A stretch of 55,726 bases of DNA, taken from contig NZ_JAAGUY010000031.1 of NCBI RefSeq assembly GCF_010868145.1, positions 1-55,726 of the forward strand, in the 5' to 3' direction. Both the position numbers and the translations under genes were made by a program. Shown here piece by piece: positions 16,103 through 24,986 of this stretch; the first letter of the stretch is position 1, and each line of letters starts with the position of its first letter. The DNA is from Nocardia cyriacigeorgica. GTDB lineage: Bacteria > Actinomycetota > Actinomycetes > Mycobacteriales > Mycobacteriaceae. The notes below the pieces were generated by a model, which searched no databases, was not told the DNA's origin, and worked only from the letters and a program-made list of their open reading frames with translations.

Positions 16103-16780
16103 GCCGGGCTCGTCCTGCTGCTCGACGCTGCCCCGCAGCGCCGATTCGCCGAGCCTGTGGGCCAGATCCTCGCCGAGCAGCACGAACACATCGGTGGTGT
16201 AGTCGATCAGTTCGTCCCGGCTGATCGGCAGATCGCCGCGCAGCCAGCCGGTCAACGTCTGGACCAGGCCACCGACCAGGTAGGTGGCCCGGAAATCGAT
16301 CACCGGATCCGGCTCGGGGTCGGTGATGCCGTAGAACTCGACACCCTCCGTGGCGACCAGGCGCGCGAATACCCGCACCGTTTCGGTGGTGCGCGCCCGC
16401 AGCTCGGGGGTCGCCATGCCGGCAACCAACGCCACCTCCGCCTTACGCGGGTCGTCGGTGAGCAGGTGGATCCCCGCGGTGATCGCCGCATGCGCTTTCG
16501 CCCTGGTATCCGCTGGCGCGGTGTGTAGTGACGCGACGATCACCGTGGCCAGTTCCTCGGCGATGCCGTCGATCAGTGCGGTCAGCACGGCGTCGCGGCT
16601 GTCGAAGCTTTCGTAGTAGTACCGTTCGTTGAGCCCGGCACGGGTGCACAGCCCGGAGACGGTGAGCTTGGCCAAGCCCTGGGTGCCGATGATCTCGAGC
16701 GCCGCCTCCAGCAGCGCGCGACGCCGCTGCGCCCGGCGCGCGTCGGCAGAGATCCCCCCATAGGTCCGCTGCGCAGTCAC
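16091..16780 (-). CDS. TetR/AcrR family transcriptional regulator
   Basis: A 229-residue regulator with an N-terminal HTH: RRALLEAALEIIGTQGLAKL, then TVSGLCTRAGLNERYYYESFDSR with the YYYESF turn that is frequent in this subgroup. The C-terminal domain is helical and acidic at its end. It starts at GTG 16778-16780, has no clear SD, and is divergent from trpS with 41 bases between. Its 3' end overlaps the barstar gene. Target and ligand are unknown. Confidence 0.92.
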   Translation of the reverse strand: MTAQRTYGGISADARRAQRRRALLEAALEIIGTQGLAKLTVSGLCTRAGLNERYYYESFDSRDAVLTALIDGIAEELATVIVASLHTAPADTRAKAHAAITAGIHLLTDDPRKAEVALVAGMATPELRARTTETVRVFARLVATEGVEFYGITDPEPDPVIDFRATYLVGGLVQTLTGWLRGDLPISRDELIDYTTDVFVLLGEDLAHRLGESALRGSVEQQDEPGSEV

Positions 16781-16821
16781 GGGTTCGATTCTGACACGGA
16801 TGCCATGCGAAGATCGGGGGC

Positions 16822-17859
16822 ATGTCCAGTCCTGCCTCCAGCCCGGTCGCCGCCGGTGAACGCAAACAGCGGGTCCTGTCCGGGATCCAGCCGACCAGCT
16901 CCTCGTTCCATCTCGGCAACTACCTCGGTGCGCTTCAGTACTGGGTGACCATGCAGGACGACTACGACGCGCTGTACTTCATCCCGAACATGCATGCCAT
17001 CACTGTGCCGCAGGAGCCCAAGGAGCTGCGCCTGCGTACGCGCAGGTCGGTCGCCCAGCTGCTGGCCATCGGCATCGATCCCGAGCGGTCGACGCTGTTC
17101 GTGCAGAGCCAGGTGCCCGAGCACGCCGAGCTGACCTGGGTCCTGAGCTGCCTCACCGGATTCGGCGAGGCGAGCCGGATGACGCAGTTCAAGGACAAGT
17201 CGGTCAAACAGGGAGCGGAGAACGCGACCGTCGGCCTGTTCACCTATCCGGTGCTGATGGCCGCCGACATCCTGCTCTACCGGCCGCATCAGGTGCCCGT
17301 CGGTGAGGATCAGCGTCAGCATCTGGAACTGACCCGGAATCTGGCCCAGCGGTTCAACACTCGGTTCAAGAAGACCTTCGTCGTGCCGGAGCCGCATATC
17401 GTCAAGGGCACCGCCAAGATCTACGACCTGCAGGATCCGACGGCGAAGATGAGCAAATCGGCCAATACCGACGCCGGTCTGATCAACCTGCTCGACGATC
17501 CGAAGGTGACGGCCAAGAAGATTCGCTCCGCGGTCACCGACACCGAACGCGAGATCCGCTACGACCCCGACGCCAAGCCTGGTGTCAGCAATCTGCTGGT
17601 GATCCTCGGCTCGCTCACCGACACCCCGATCGTCACTCTGGAAAAGGAGTACGAGGGCAAGGGCTACGGCGATCTGAAATCCGACGTCGCCGACGCGCTG
17701 GTCGAATTTGTCACGCCCTTGCAGGCGAAGGTGGAAGAGTACATGGCGGATCAGGGCGAACTCGACCGCATCCTCGCCGCGGGCGCGGAGCGTGCACGAG
17801 AGATCGCCGGCAACACCCTCGCACAGGTTTATGACCGGGTGGGTTTCCTGACCCGCTAG
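16822..17859 (+). CDS. trpS: Tryptophanyl-tRNA synthetase
   Basis: A 345-residue class I synthetase that charges tRNA-Trp. The adenylate-binding motif appears as SSFHLGNYLGAL near residue 30 (HIGH-type), and the second motif is intact as KMSKS near residue 213. VGEDQRQHLELTR, which binds tryptophan, is also present. Length and order are standard. The SD-like GGGGG lies 3 bases before the ATG. In M. tuberculosis trpS has the same neighbours (icd1 side and Rv3335c). Confidence 0.98.
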   Translation: MSSPASSPVAAGERKQRVLSGIQPTSSSFHLGNYLGALQYWVTMQDDYDALYFIPNMHAITVPQEPKELRLRTRRSVAQLLAIGIDPERSTLFVQSQVPEHAELTWVLSCLTGFGEASRMTQFKDKSVKQGAENATVGLFTYPVLMAADILLYRPHQVPVGEDQRQHLELTRNLAQRFNTRFKKTFVVPEPHIVKGTAKIYDLQDPTAKMSKSANTDAGLINLLDDPKVTAKKIRSAVTDTEREIRYDPDAKPGVSNLLVILGSLTDTPIVTLEKEYEGKGYGDLKSDVADALVEFVTPLQAKVEEYMADQGELDRILAAGAERAREIAGNTLAQVYDRVGFLTR

Positions 17860-17901
17860 ACCCGTTCTCGCCGGCTGCGAGGTCCGTCTGAGGGGCTGAC
17901 A

Positions 17902-18924
17902 GTGCAGTTGATCGACAACGTCAAAGCGGCGGTCTCACGGAAGGTCGGGGCGCGGCCGTGGCTCGACCATCTGGTGCGCGCCGGTGGCCGGTATCATGGT
18001 CAGCGCGGTGACTATTTCGCCGCCGGAATCACCTACTTCACGGTGCTGTCGCTGTTTCCGCTGCTGATGGTGGCTTTCGCGGCAGCCGGTTTCGTGCTGG
18101 CGGGTAATCCGGAGCTGCTCCAAGAGATCCAGGATCGGGTGGTCGAGAACATTCCCGGTGAATTGGGCACCCAGCTCAACGATCTGATCGACCAGGCCAT
18201 CAGATCCCGCACCGCCGTCGGTGTCCTCGGACTGCTGACCGGTCTGTACACCGGCCTCGGCTGGATGGCGAATCTGCGTGCCGCGCTGACCGAACAGTGG
18301 GAGCAGAAGACCGAGGACGGCAACTGGATCATCACCAAGATCAACGATCTCGGTGCGCTGATCGGTCTCGCCCTGGCTTTCGTGGTGTCGCTTGGCTTGT
18401 CGGGTCTGGCCTCCAGCGGTGTCGGTGCGCCGCTGCTGGAACAGCTCGGTCTGCGTGATGCGCCCGGTGCGCGAATCGTGTTGTGGGCGTTGTCGACTCT
18501 GCTGGCACTGCTCGCATCCTGGGCGGTGTTCGCGTGGATGATCGCGCGGTTGCCGAGGGAGCCGGTCACTCTGGCCAGTGCGGCCAAGGCAGCCGCGTTG
18601 GCCGCCATCGCCTTCGAAGTGTTCAAGGTGATCGGCTCGGTGTATCTGCAATCGGTGATGAGCAGCCCGGCCGGTGCCGCATTCGGTTCGGTGATCGGTC
18701 TGATGGTGTTCAGCTACATCACCTACCGGATCATCTTGTTCGCCACCGCGTGGGCCGCGACGGCCGCGGAGAACGAGCAGGAAGCCGAGGTCCCGGTGCC
18801 AGGGCCCGCGGTGATCCGCCCGCGCATGCAGGACGCCGGGCGCTTCGGGAGTGGGGCGACCTACTTCGGGGCGGGTGCTGTTGCCGCATTGGGTCTTTCG
18901 CTGCTGCGGCGACGGAGGGACTGA
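17902..18924 (+). CDS. YhjD/YihY family inner-membrane protein
   Basis: A 340-residue integral membrane protein of the YihY/BrkB family. I see about six hydrophobic segments, including FTVLSLFPLLMVAFAAAGFVL, GVLGLLTGLYTGLGWM, IGLALAFVVSLGLSGLA and LSTLLALLASWAVFAWM. ADYFAAGITYFTVLSLFP-type text near the start is diagnostic. The C-terminus is charged and then hydrophobic again (AVAALGLSLLRRRRD). It follows trpS at 42 bases, as its homologue Rv3335c does in M. tuberculosis. The molecular function is uncertain. The stop TGA abuts the stop of the convergent gene. Confidence 0.9.
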   Translation: MQLIDNVKAAVSRKVGARPWLDHLVRAGGRYHGQRGDYFAAGITYFTVLSLFPLLMVAFAAAGFVLAGNPELLQEIQDRVVENIPGELGTQLNDLIDQAIRSRTAVGVLGLLTGLYTGLGWMANLRAALTEQWEQKTEDGNWIITKINDLGALIGLALAFVVSLGLSGLASSGVGAPLLEQLGLRDAPGARIVLWALSTLLALLASWAVFAWMIARLPREPVTLASAAKAAALAAIAFEVFKVIGSVYLQSVMSSPAGAAFGSVIGLMVFSYITYRIILFATAWAATAAENEQEAEVPVPGPAVIRPRMQDAGRFGSGATYFGAGAVAALGLSLLRRRRD

Positions 18925-20214
18925 TCAGCGCCGCTTGACGATTCGCCGGGCGCCGGCGAGCAGCACGAGCACCATGATGCCGCCGCCGGCCACCAGTACC
19001 CACCGCAGATCATCCCGGTCCGGGCCGCCCTGCGATTGCGCCAGATGTCCGACCTCCGAACCCTGTGGCGGCGCCGCCAGCGCGACCGCGGTGGGCTCGG
19101 CCTCGGTGTCCGGGCCGGGTAGTGCGCCGACCGAGGCGTCGGCGTCGAGGGCGAACCCGTAGTCCAGCAGCCGCGCCGCCTGCTCCCACGGCCGGATCGG
19201 CAGCACGTCCGCCTTGAGCAGGGTGACGATGAGCGTGCGACCGCCGCGCTCGGCCGCCGCGACGAAGGTTTGCCTGGCATCATCGGTGAACCCGGTCTTG
19301 CCACCCAGCGCGCCTTCGTAGTTGTAGAGCAGGTGATTGTCGTTGCCCACCGGGAAACCGGGATGGTCCTTGTCGTCCGGAATCCGCGGATCGGCCGGGT
19401 AGCCGGGAAAATCGATCTGTTCGGTGTGGATCAGCTCGGCGAACAGCGGGATCGTCATCGCCTCGCGGAACAGCAGTGAGAGGTCGTAGGCCGACGTGCT
19501 CATTCCTGGGCCGTCGAGACCGGACGGCGTCGCCGCGCGGGTGTCGAGCGCGTGCAACGACCGCGCCAGCTCGTTCATCTTCGCCACAGCGCCGTCGTCC
19601 CCACCGAGCTGGGCGGCGATCGCGTGCGCGGCATCGTTGCCGGAGGCCATGATCAGCGCCTGCATCAGCTGGCGGTTGGTATAGCGACCACCGGGGCCGA
19701 TACCGACCCGGGTGCCGTCCACGTCGGCGTCGGTCTGGGTGCCGGTCACCACCGTGTCCAGGTTCAGGGTGCGCAATGCCACCGTCGCCAGCAGCACCTT
19801 GATCGTGCTCGCCGGCCGATAACGCCCATGCGGATCCTTCGCGGCCAGCACCTGGCCGGTCGCCATATCCGAGACCATCCACGACGTCGCCGAGATCTCC
19901 TCAGGCACCGGCGGCGCCCCCTTCGGCACGACCACCCCGCACTCGCCCAACCGCTTCCCGCCGATCGGCGGATCCGGCACCGGCAGCGGCTTGGGCGTCG
20001 GCTGGCCGGGCTTCGGCACCTCCGATAGGTCGATCGGCGGCGGCGGCAACGTCTGCTGCGGGCAGCGATCGGTATTCGGCGTGGTGAAAGGCGTCGTCGT
20101 CGGGCCCGTACTCGCAGGCTCGGCGATCGCGGGCGCGCCGGCCGCGACCGTGCCGATAGCCAGCAGTGCCGCCAGCGCCACCGCGGCCCGGCAGCGAAGA
20201 TCCCGGATATTCAT
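18925..20214 (-). CDS. dacB: D-alanyl-D-alanine carboxypeptidase (PBP5/DacB1 type)
   Basis: A 429-residue cell-wall enzyme that trims the terminal D-Ala of peptidoglycan stem peptides. Signal peptide at residues 1-31 (AIA/EP). Residues about 35-100 form a Pro/Thr-rich linker. The peptidase S11 domain carries Ser136-Thr-Ile-Lys139, Ser191-Gly-Asn193 and Lys306-Thr-Gly308. A C-terminal TM helix (WVLVAGGGIMVLVLLAGARRIVKRR, given as its hydrophobic core GGGIMVLVLLAG) anchors it, replacing the amphipathic helix of E. coli PBP5. M. tuberculosis dacB1 lies in the same region. Confidence 0.95.
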   Translation of the reverse strand: MNIRDLRCRAAVALAALLAIGTVAAGAPAIAEPASTGPTTTPFTTPNTDRCPQQTLPPPPIDLSEVPKPGQPTPKPLPVPDPPIGGKRLGECGVVVPKGAPPVPEEISATSWMVSDMATGQVLAAKDPHGRYRPASTIKVLLATVALRTLNLDTVVTGTQTDADVDGTRVGIGPGGRYTNRQLMQALIMASGNDAAHAIAAQLGGDDGAVAKMNELARSLHALDTRAATPSGLDGPGMSTSAYDLSLLFREAMTIPLFAELIHTEQIDFPGYPADPRIPDDKDHPGFPVGNDNHLLYNYEGALGGKTGFTDDARQTFVAAAERGGRTLIVTLLKADVLPIRPWEQAARLLDYGFALDADASVGALPGPDTEAEPTAVALAAPPQGSEVGHLAQSQGGPDRDDLRWVLVAGGGIMVLVLLAGARRIVKRR

Positions 20215-20261
20215 CGGGCGTGAGCCTAGCGGGCGCGGTGGGGTTCGCCGCGGTTGGCGGG

Positions 20262-21146
20262 TCAGCGAGCTGTGGCCAACCGCATCGGTGTCTCGTCGTC
20301 CATGTCGGCGAAGAATCCGCCGATCACGTCTTCGATCTCACCGATCGACTCCGCGCAGTACAGAATCGGCTGGTAGTGGGTGATGTCGTAGGCGGCAGTG
20401 CCCATGGCGGCGACGTCGAGTGGGCGCAGTTCCGCATGCCGGAACTCGTCGATCTCGCCGTAGGAAGACAGCAGACCCGCGCCGTAGCAACGGATTTCGC
20501 CGTGCTCACGGACCACGCCGAACTCCATCGAGAACCAGAAAACATCGGCGAGGAACTTCAGCGCGTGCTCGGTCTCCAATCGTGCGACCGCCGCGCCGAC
20601 CGTCTCGTAGACAGCGGCGAAGCGCGGGCTGGCGACCTGGTTGGCATGCCCGATCACCTCGTGGATGGCATCGGGCTCCGGGGTGTAGAGCGGTGCCGAA
20701 TGATGCCGGATGTATTGGGTGGCATGGAAGATCCGGTCGGCGAAAGAACCGAAGAACTCGCGCAACGGCACCAGGCCGGCCGCGGGGACGTAGCGGAATC
20801 CGGTCAGCGGTTCGAGCGCCGCCGACACCTCGTCGAGCTGCGGGATGTGGTCGGTGGGCAGTGCCAGCCGCGCCGCGGCTTCCAACACCTCGGTGCAGGC
20901 GTAGGTGCGGTGTTTGCGGGCCAGCTCCGCCGAGACGATCCGCCAGACCTGCTGCTCCTCATCGGTGTAGTCGACCCGGGGTAGGGGGCCGCCGGGACGG
21001 TAGTCGAGTGCGAGCGCCGCAATGGCATTGCGTCGGGCCCGGTAGTCCGGGTCGTGCACGCCGGGGTGCTCATCGCTCAGATGCACCGTCACGTCACCGT
21101 CATCGGTGCGCGTCACCGGCGAATAGAGCTGTGCTTCGGTGAACAT
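20262..21146 (-). CDS. phhA: Phenylalanine 4-monooxygenase
   Basis: A 294-residue pterin-dependent aromatic amino acid hydroxylase that makes tyrosine from phenylalanine. The iron ligands are visible: His162 and His167 in HEVIGHANQ, and Glu208 in FWFSMEFG. FRYVPAAGLVPLREFF and HHSAPLYTPEPDAIHE are conserved family text. There is no ACT regulatory domain, as usual for bacterial forms. ATG 21144-21146 (MFTEAQLYSP) is preferred; the frame continues upstream without a better start. It is divergent from the VapB-like gene. The 47-base gap to dacB contains no gene. Confidence 0.94.
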   Translation of the reverse strand: MFTEAQLYSPVTRTDDGDVTVHLSDEHPGVHDPDYRARRNAIAALALDYRPGGPLPRVDYTDEEQQVWRIVSAELARKHRTYACTEVLEAAARLALPTDHIPQLDEVSAALEPLTGFRYVPAAGLVPLREFFGSFADRIFHATQYIRHHSAPLYTPEPDAIHEVIGHANQVASPRFAAVYETVGAAVARLETEHALKFLADVFWFSMEFGVVREHGEIRCYGAGLLSSYGEIDEFRHAELRPLDVAAMGTAAYDITHYQPILYCAESIGEIEDVIGGFFADMDDETPMRLATAR

Positions 21147-21337
21147 ACTTCGATGCAAGCACCGCGATGGCAAACTGACAACAAACACACGCTCAACTGC
21201 GCAAACTGTCTACTATTCGTGCGTATCGAGAGGTTGCGCGGTCGTCTGAGGCCGCGTGCCCGCTGTCTCGGCGGCGCCATTCACCGCACATCGGCGCGGT
21301 TCATGGCGCAAGATGGCGAAAGTACGAAGGAGGACGC

Positions 21338-21532
21338 ATGCGGACCGTGCGAATCGATCTCGACCAGAAACTGCTCGCCGCGGCGGGGACCATCATGGGT
21401 ACCTCGACGAGCGCGGCGACCATCAACGAGGCGCTGCGCCGCATAGTCGTGCACGAACGACAGCTTCGGCACCTCGAGAAGCTCGCTTCCGGTGTTCGTG
21501 CGCGCGGCGAGCTGGCAGTGGTCGACGGATAG
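21338..21532 (+). CDS. VapB-type antitoxin (orphan)
   Basis: A 64-residue ribbon-helix-helix-like antitoxin: MRTVRIDLDQKLLAAAGTIM followed by GTSTSAATINEALRRIV matches the VapB/DUF2191 pattern, and a basic C-terminal tail normally binds the toxin. A near-perfect SD (GAAGGAGG) lies 4 bases before the ATG. No VapC PIN-domain gene follows: the next gene is radC 154 bases downstream, and I found no PIN remnant between them. Confidence 0.82.
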   Translation: MRTVRIDLDQKLLAAAGTIMGTSTSAATINEALRRIVVHERQLRHLEKLASGVRARGELAVVDG

Positions 21533-21686
21533 GCCCACTTTCCAGGGCAGTCCGATAGGTCGGCGCGGGTGCCGATGACGCACGCCGTTGCGCGGACGCG
21601 ACATTCGACGCGCTGATCTGTCGGTGGGTGCTGGCATCATCCGAGCTGTCCAACAATCGCGGCAGGGCCGCACCGAGGGGGGAACG

Positions 21687-22361
21687 ATGTCGGTACCCAT
21701 CGCCGATCTGCCCGATAGCCAGCGTCCACGGGAACGGTTGGCCGCGCTCGGTCCGGCCGCCCTCACCGATGGCGAACTCTTGGCGCTGCTGTTGCGTCAC
21801 GGCAGGCGTGGCGAGAGTGCGCTGGAAATGGCGGCGGAACTGCTTGCCGAACACGGCGGTCTCGCCGGGCTGGCGGTGGCGCGCCCGGAGGAGCTCGCCA
21901 TGCGTTCTGGTGTCGGTGCCGCCAAGGCGGCCTCGATCATCGCCGCATTCCATCTGGCCACCCGGGCCCGCCGTGACACGGTCACCGCCAGCGGCCTGTG
22001 TGGCGCCGCCGATGTCGCGCGGGTCGCGCAGCCGCTGTTCGCCGGCGCACGGGTGGAACGACTACTCGTGCTCGTGTGCGATGCGCGAAACCGGTTGCGG
22101 CGGCCGGTATTCGTGGCCGAAGGTGCGATCGACCAGGTGGCCGTCCCGGTCCGCGAGATCTTGAATACGGTGTTGCGGCACGACGGACGTGCCTTCGCCA
22201 TCGCGCACAATCATCCCTCCGGCGATCCGAGCCCGAGCGTCGACGACAGGCGAGCCAGCACCATGCTCATCGAAGCGGCCCGCACCGTCGGCCTGCGATT
22301 TCTGGATCACGTGGTGATCGCGGGGGAACAATGGCGCAGCGCGCCGCCACTGGGCGGTTAG
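21687..22361 (+). CDS. radC: RadC family JAB/MPN-domain protein
   Basis: A 224-residue protein: an N-terminal helix-hairpin-helix-like part (RERLAALGPAALTDGELLALLLRHG, GVGAAKAASIIAAFHLA) and a C-terminal JAMM metalloprotease-like domain with HNHPSGDPSPSVDD. RadC proteins were linked to DNA repair, but the biochemical role is unsettled. ATG 21687 (MSVPIADLPDSQRP) follows a GAGGGGGG SD. Its end overlaps the convergent permease gene by 4 bases (TTAG), where TAG and its complement TAA serve the two genes. Confidence 0.93.
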   Translation: MSVPIADLPDSQRPRERLAALGPAALTDGELLALLLRHGRRGESALEMAAELLAEHGGLAGLAVARPEELAMRSGVGAAKAASIIAAFHLATRARRDTVTASGLCGAADVARVAQPLFAGARVERLLVLVCDARNRLRRPVFVAEGAIDQVAVPVREILNTVLRHDGRAFAIAHNHPSGDPSPSVDDRRASTMLIEAARTVGLRFLDHVVIAGEQWRSAPPLGG

Positions 22362-23245
22362 GTATTCGCCAGGACGTTCGCGGACCGTCGGCGTGCGGCG
22401 GCCAGCCGTGCGCCGATCACACCATGGCGTGGCGCGAACAAATACACCAGCGCGAATGCGACACCCTGGGCCACGACGATCATGCCGCCGGAAGCGGTAT
22501 CGAGGTGGTAGCTCAGGTACAGGCCGATCACGGCGCAGGCGGCCGAAACCGTTGGCGCGATGACGAGCATCCGCCCGAACCGATCGGTCAGCAGATATGC
22601 GGTCGCACCCGGAATGATCAGCATCGCCACCACCAGGATCACCCCGACCGCCTGCAGCGCGACCACCGACGTCAAAGCCAGCAGTCCGAGCAGAGCGGCC
22701 CCGAGCAGACGTGGGCTCATCCCGATCGCGTGGGCGTGGGTGGGATCGAAGGCGTAGAGGGTGAAGTCGCGCCGTTTGAGGATCAGCGCCGCGAACACGA
22801 TCGCGGCCAGGATGGCGATCTGCAGCAGATCCGAGCGGCTCACACCGAGCAGATTGCCGAAAATTATGTGGTTGAGGTCGGTTTGGCTCGGCGTCACCGA
22901 CACCAGCACCAAGCCGAACGCGAACAAGGTGGTGAACACGATGCCGATAGCCGCATCTTCCTTCACCCGGCTGGTATCACGGACCACCCCGATCAACGCC
23001 ACCGCGAGGAAACCGAAGATCACCGCGCCCACCGCGAACGGCGCACCGACGATATAGGCGAGCACCACCCCCGGCAACACCGCATGCGATACCGCATCGC
23101 CCATCAACGACCAGCCGATCAGCACCAGCCAGCACGACAGCACCGCGCACACGACGGCCGCGATCACGCTGGTCGCCAGCGCGCGCACCATGAATTCGTA
23201 CCGCAACGGGTCGACGAAGAAATCGATGATGTTCATCGTGCTCAC
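22358..23245 (-). CDS. Metal ABC transporter permease (Mn/Zn family)
   Basis: A 295-residue integral membrane protein of the ABC-3/FecCD-like MntB/ZnuB family, with about eight hydrophobic segments. GWSLMGDAVSHAVLPGVVLAY near residue 45 and the segment ILVVAMLIIPGATAYLLTDRF are diagnostic. It is the last gene of a three-gene operon and overlaps the ATPase gene by 4 bases. Together with the Mn-type binding protein upstream it should import Mn2+. Confidence 0.94.
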   Translation of the reverse strand: MSTMNIIDFFVDPLRYEFMVRALATSVIAAVVCAVLSCWLVLIGWSLMGDAVSHAVLPGVVLAYIVGAPFAVGAVIFGFLAVALIGVVRDTSRVKEDAAIGIVFTTLFAFGLVLVSVTPSQTDLNHIIFGNLLGVSRSDLLQIAILAAIVFAALILKRRDFTLYAFDPTHAHAIGMSPRLLGAALLGLLALTSVVALQAVGVILVVAMLIIPGATAYLLTDRFGRMLVIAPTVSAACAVIGLYLSYHLDTASGGMIVVAQGVAFALVYLFAPRHGVIGARLAAARRRSANVLANT

Positions 23246-23979
23246 CGCTGGCCCATCACATCGAGACCGAAAGCGAGAGCCAGGCTTTCGGGTCGCAATG
23301 CCTCGTCGGGGTCGCCGTGCATCAGGACCTTTCGCATGAGCAGGATCGCCTCGTCGGCGAGCCCGGGCAGCGCGTGCAGATCGTGGGTCGACACCAGCAC
23401 CGTCGCCCCGTCGGCGGCCAGTTCCCGCAGCAGACCGGTAATGGTGGCTTCCGAGCGCTTGTCGACTCCGGCGAACGGTTCGTCCAGCAGTAGAACGGTG
23501 GCGCCCTGGGCGATTCCGCGAGCGACGAAGGCACGTTTGCGCTGGCCGCCGGAGAGCTGGCCGATCTGCCGGTCGGCGAGCTCGGTGAGTTCGACGCGCT
23601 CGAGCGCATGGTCGACCGCATCGCGATCGCTGCGGCGTGCCCGGCGGGTGAATCCCATCCGGCCGTAGCGACCGGTGGTCACGACCTCGCGTACGGACAG
23701 CGGAAACGACCAGTCGACGTCCTCGCTCTGCGGGACGTACCCCACGACGCCCGCTTTCCTGGCGGACGTCGGCGTCCCGCCGCCGATCCGAACGGTGCCG
23801 CGGTCGGGGGTGACCAGGCCCATGATCGTTTTGAACAGCGTCGATTTACCGGAGCCGTTCATCCCGATGAGCCCGCACACCCGACCGGATTCGACGGTCA
23901 GGTCGACCGCGTCGAGTGCGAGCACCGAGCCGTAATGGACGGTGACGTCGCGTACCTCGATGGCTGACGTATCGCTCAT
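23242..23979 (-). CDS. Metal ABC transporter ATP-binding protein
   Basis: A 245-residue ATPase. Walker A GMNGSGKST, Q-loop in YVPQSEDVDWSFP, signature LSGGQRKR, Walker B VLLLDEPFAGVD and the switch His in VLVSTHDLHAL are all intact. The DVDWSFPLSVREVV text is typical of Mn/Zn-family ATPases. Both ends overlap neighbours by 4 bases, so translation is coupled throughout the operon. Confidence 0.96.
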   Translation of the reverse strand: MSDTSAIEVRDVTVHYGSVLALDAVDLTVESGRVCGLIGMNGSGKSTLFKTIMGLVTPDRGTVRIGGGTPTSARKAGVVGYVPQSEDVDWSFPLSVREVVTTGRYGRMGFTRRARRSDRDAVDHALERVELTELADRQIGQLSGGQRKRAFVARGIAQGATVLLLDEPFAGVDKRSEATITGLLRELAADGATVLVSTHDLHALPGLADEAILLMRKVLMHGDPDEALRPESLALAFGLDVMGQR

Positions 23980-24917
23980 GGTGTGCTCCCGGTCAGTGCC
24001 GTGCCGATCAGATCGGCGTCGTGGCGAATGAGCTCCAGGTAGGTCGGGACGGGGCCGTCTTGTTCGGACAGCGAGTCCACGTACAGCACGCCGCCGAACG
24101 CCGCACCGGTGGCCTCGACGACGCGGCGCATCGGGGCGTCGGAGACGGTGGATTCGCAGAACACCGCTGGCACCTGATTCGCGCGGACGAATTCGATCGC
24201 GGAGGTGATCTGCTGCGGTGTGGCCTGCTGTTCGGCATTGACCGGCCAGATGTACTTCTCGGTCAGGCCTGCGTCCCGAGCCAGGTAGGAGAACGCGCCT
24301 TCGCAGGAGACCAGAGCCCGCTGATGCTGCGGCAGCACCCTCAGGTCGGCGACGAGCTCATCGTTCACCCGCTGCAACTCGGCTTTGTACTTGTCGCCGT
24401 TCGCGCGGAAGTCGGCCGCATGATCCGGGTCGAGCTCACTGAACGCGGTGACCATGTTGTCGATGTAGGTCCGCACGTTCAGCGGCGACATCCAGGCATG
24501 CGGATTGGGTTTGCCCTGGTAGGCGTCCTCGGTGATGCTCATCGGCGCGACACCTTCGCTGACGGTCACATGCGCGGCCTCGGAGTCCTCGACGAACTGC
24601 CCGAACCAGGCTTCCAGATTCATCCCGTTGTCCAGGATCAGATCGGCCTTGGCCGCCTTTTTGATGTCCCCCGGGGTGGGCTCATAGCCGTGGATCTCCG
24701 CACCGACCTTGGTGATCGACTCGACCGTCAGATGTTCACCCGCGACGTTCGACGCGATATCGGCCAGCACTGTGAAAGTCGTCAACACCGTCGGTTTCCC
24801 GTCCTCGGCCTCGATCGCACCGCATCCGGTCGCCCCCAGCGCGACCGCACACGCGACGACAAACGCCCCGATCCCTGCACAACGACGAAAACCAGGCCCG
24901 GAACGCAATCTATCCAC
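23976..24917 (-). CDS. Manganese-type ABC transporter substrate-binding lipoprotein
   Basis: A 313-residue cluster A-I (PsaA/MntC/TroA) lipoprotein; lipobox GATGC with Cys32. Metal-ligand regions are EIHGYEPTPGD (His), NPHAWMSPLN (His), CEGAFSYLARDAG (Glu) and LYVDSLSEQ (Asp). The Glu in the third position, where ZnuA has His, points to Mn2+ (or Fe2+) rather than Zn2+. I chose GTG 24915-24917 because a promoter-like TACTAT lies only a few bases upstream, which suggests a leaderless mRNA. The TTG at 24906-24908 is an alternative. A longer frame toward 25328 overlaps the sdh terminator and is not real. Confidence 0.9.
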   Translation of the reverse strand: MDRLRSGPGFRRCAGIGAFVVACAVALGATGCGAIEAEDGKPTVLTTFTVLADIASNVAGEHLTVESITKVGAEIHGYEPTPGDIKKAAKADLILDNGMNLEAWFGQFVEDSEAAHVTVSEGVAPMSITEDAYQGKPNPHAWMSPLNVRTYIDNMVTAFSELDPDHAADFRANGDKYKAELQRVNDELVADLRVLPQHQRALVSCEGAFSYLARDAGLTEKYIWPVNAEQQATPQQITSAIEFVRANQVPAVFCESTVSDAPMRRVVEATGAAFGGVLYVDSLSEQDGPVPTYLELIRHDADLIGTALTGSTP

Positions 24918-24932
24918 TACCAAATAGTAATG

Positions 24933-24956
24933 TTCGGGTACCCGAAACTTCAAGTT
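24933..24956. promoter_or_regulatory. Palindromic operator upstream of the metal ABC operon
   Basis: Two adjoining inverted repeats: TTCGGGTACCCGAA (24933-24946, perfect 14-bp palindrome) and AACTTcAAGTT (24946-24956). They lie 16-39 bases upstream of the binding-protein start, over or beside the promoter. A metal-responsive repressor (MntR/DtxR or Zur type) is the likely binder, but the sequence does not match a consensus I know. Confidence 0.6.
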
Positions 24957-24986
24957 CGGATGGTGTCTCAACCTCGGGCGAAACGG

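Noticed and set aside
21533..21686. VapC toxin remnant after the VapB-like gene
   Set aside because: The 154-base gap gives no PIN-domain motif in any frame.
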